Translations under genes and position numbers: made by a program
From: Anaerolineae bacterium
Lineage (GTDB): Bacteria; Chloroflexota; Anaerolineae; 4572-78; NAK82
Direction: 5' to 3'
Length of the DNA stretch: 5,540 bases
Assembly (NCBI GenBank): GCA_030597485.1
Contig: JAUVRU010000182.1
Span: forward strand, 1 to 5,540
Notes under the pieces: generated by a model
Databases searched by the model: none
The model's input: the letters and a program-made list of their open reading frames with translations, nothing else
What the model was told of the DNA's origin: nothing
In this document: positions 4,745 to 5,540 of the stretch, piece after piece
How positions within the stretch are numbered: the first letter of the stretch is position 1
How the letters are laid out: every line of letters begins with the position of its first letter

Positions 4745-5540
4745 TCACCATGCCACACAGCTCGCCAGACTCATTGCGGACGTCAGCAAGTCGCTGGTCT
4801 TGGGTGGAGGCACGTCAAGCAACGGCTGCCGGCCCGGCCACCGGGTACCGAGACAACGTCCCAAAGACTCGACCTCCACAGAGCACCGGAACCCCAGGGA
4901 CCGGACAGATTCGAGTGAACCTACCACAGAAGATAGCCCGGGCAGCAGACTCCCCCCCCCGGTCAGATAGATACGACCCGGCAGCAGACTGCTCTCCTGT
5001 GAGCGGATGCTGCCGTTTCCCGTCGCCACCGCCACATCGTACCCAGGCGACGCCCTATGGTCCGTCGCATCAGCACTGCCCATTTGAGACAGGGCATCCA
5101 CCAACGCCTCAAACCAGGCGCTCAGCGACTCTGACAGGGGTTGGGCGACCAATCTCTCATCTTCTTGCGAAAGCATATGGCTCACATAGGCTCGCTTCAA
5201 TGCCTCCGCTTCTTCTGGCGAGCAGCCAAAGGCATCAGAAAAACCGCGAGGGAAGAAATCGCCTCCCTGAGGCCACCAATGGCTATCCACCAGCGAGTCG
5301 TACTGAATCAGGTTGATACTGGTCCCCCCCCAACCAATATCGATCAGGACTGCATCACGCCGCGGCACGAGCGTGGCCAGCGACTGAGGAGCGGCAACCA
5401 CATCGAGCAATGCCAACTCCAACCGCCTGGCGACGGCCTCAGCTGCACGCAGAACCGATGGCCTCACCGCTACCCCAAAGGCCGACAGCGCCAGCACCTG
5501 TCCCTTCAAGCCCACCGGGTCAGAAACGTGATGGCCATCC
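4745..5540 (-). CDS. FtsA-like actin-fold cell-division ATPase, partial (N-terminus outside window)
   Basis: The fragment has 264 residues to the TGA at 4745-4747; the frame is open through the right edge, so a GTG at 5513-5515 is internal and not the start. It begins DGHHVSDPVGLKGQVLALSA, which matches the end of the FtsA 1C (SHS2) subdomain (compare IRDPLGMSG in E. coli FtsA). AVLIDIGWGGTSINL (63-77) is the phosphate-2 loop of the actin/Hsp70 fold, QGGDFFPRGFSDAFGCSPEEAEALKRAYV (split about 91-119) is the FtsA GGD...EEAE.LK region, and IYLTGGGSLLPG (190-201) is the adenosine-binding motif. FtsA polymerises under the membrane and links FtsZ to the division machinery. This protein lacks the C-terminal amphipathic helix typical of FtsA and ends soon after domain 2, so it may be an FtsA-like or PilM-like partner of a membrane protein, perhaps the one encoded just downstream. 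The missing N-terminal part is probably about 120-140 residues. Confidence 0.85.
   Translation of the reverse strand, partial: DGHHVSDPVGLKGQVLALSAFGVAVRPSVLRAAEAVARRLELALLDVVAAPQSLATLVPRRDAVLIDIGWGGTSINLIQYDSLVDSHWWPQGGDFFPRGFSDAFGCSPEEAEALKRAYVSHMLSQEDERLVAQPLSESLSAWFEALVDALSQMGSADATDHRASPGYDVAVATGNGSIRSQESSLLPGRIYLTGGGSLLPGLSSVVGSLESVRSLGFRCSVEVESLGRCLGTRWPGRQPLLDVPPPKTSDLLTSAMSLASCVAW

Noticed and set aside
4564..5316. Plus-strand open frame of 250 codons antisense to the FtsA-like gene
   Set aside because: Low-complexity Pro/Arg/Ser-rich translation with no motifs; the minus strand encodes clear actin-fold motifs over the same DNA.

Overview
The window is a compact bacterial chromosomal segment, G+C-rich by eye, in which every gene I can support lies on the minus strand. 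Read in the direction of transcription, from right to left, the order is: a partial FtsA-like actin-fold ATPase (4745-5540, cut by the right edge), a single-pass membrane protein with a baseplate-J-like outer part (2949-4583), the Holliday-junction resolvase RuvX (2305-2781), the endolytic transglycosylase MltG (1040-2206), and a partial cysteine-desulfurase-like class V aminotransferase (1-908, cut by the left edge). The gaps between genes are about 98 to 167 bp. I see no terminator with a T-tract in any of them, so co-transcription of some or all of the genes is possible but not shown.

The likely source is a member of the Chloroflexota (Anaerolineae/Caldilineae-like). This is an inference. 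It rests on the membrane protein, whose combination of a short N-terminal domain, one membrane helix and a baseplate-J-like part I associate with that phylum, and on the heptamer filler repeats between genes. There are no rRNA, tRNA, CRISPR, phage or insertion-sequence signatures.

Functionally, the right half and the centre concern the cell envelope: an FtsA-like cytoplasmic ATPase, a membrane protein with a cytoplasmic N-terminal domain, and MltG, which cuts nascent peptidoglycan strands. The ruvX-mltG neighbourhood also occurs in other bacteria (yrrK and yrrL of Bacillus lie close together). The class V aminotransferase-like enzyme at the left has its own good ribosome binding site and may be an independent metabolic gene.

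The non-coding DNA is unusual. Two gaps carry degenerate heptamer arrays of different sequence, and in both cases the stop codon of the upstream gene (mltG, and the membrane protein) lies inside the array. Two other gaps carry perfect inverted repeats, and the leader of the membrane-protein gene holds two mutually exclusive stems. The two nucleotide-binding loops of the FtsA-like gene are encoded by runs of 8 and 9 G. I found no convincing new defence or mobile system; the least understood part is the FtsA-like / baseplate-J-like gene pair.
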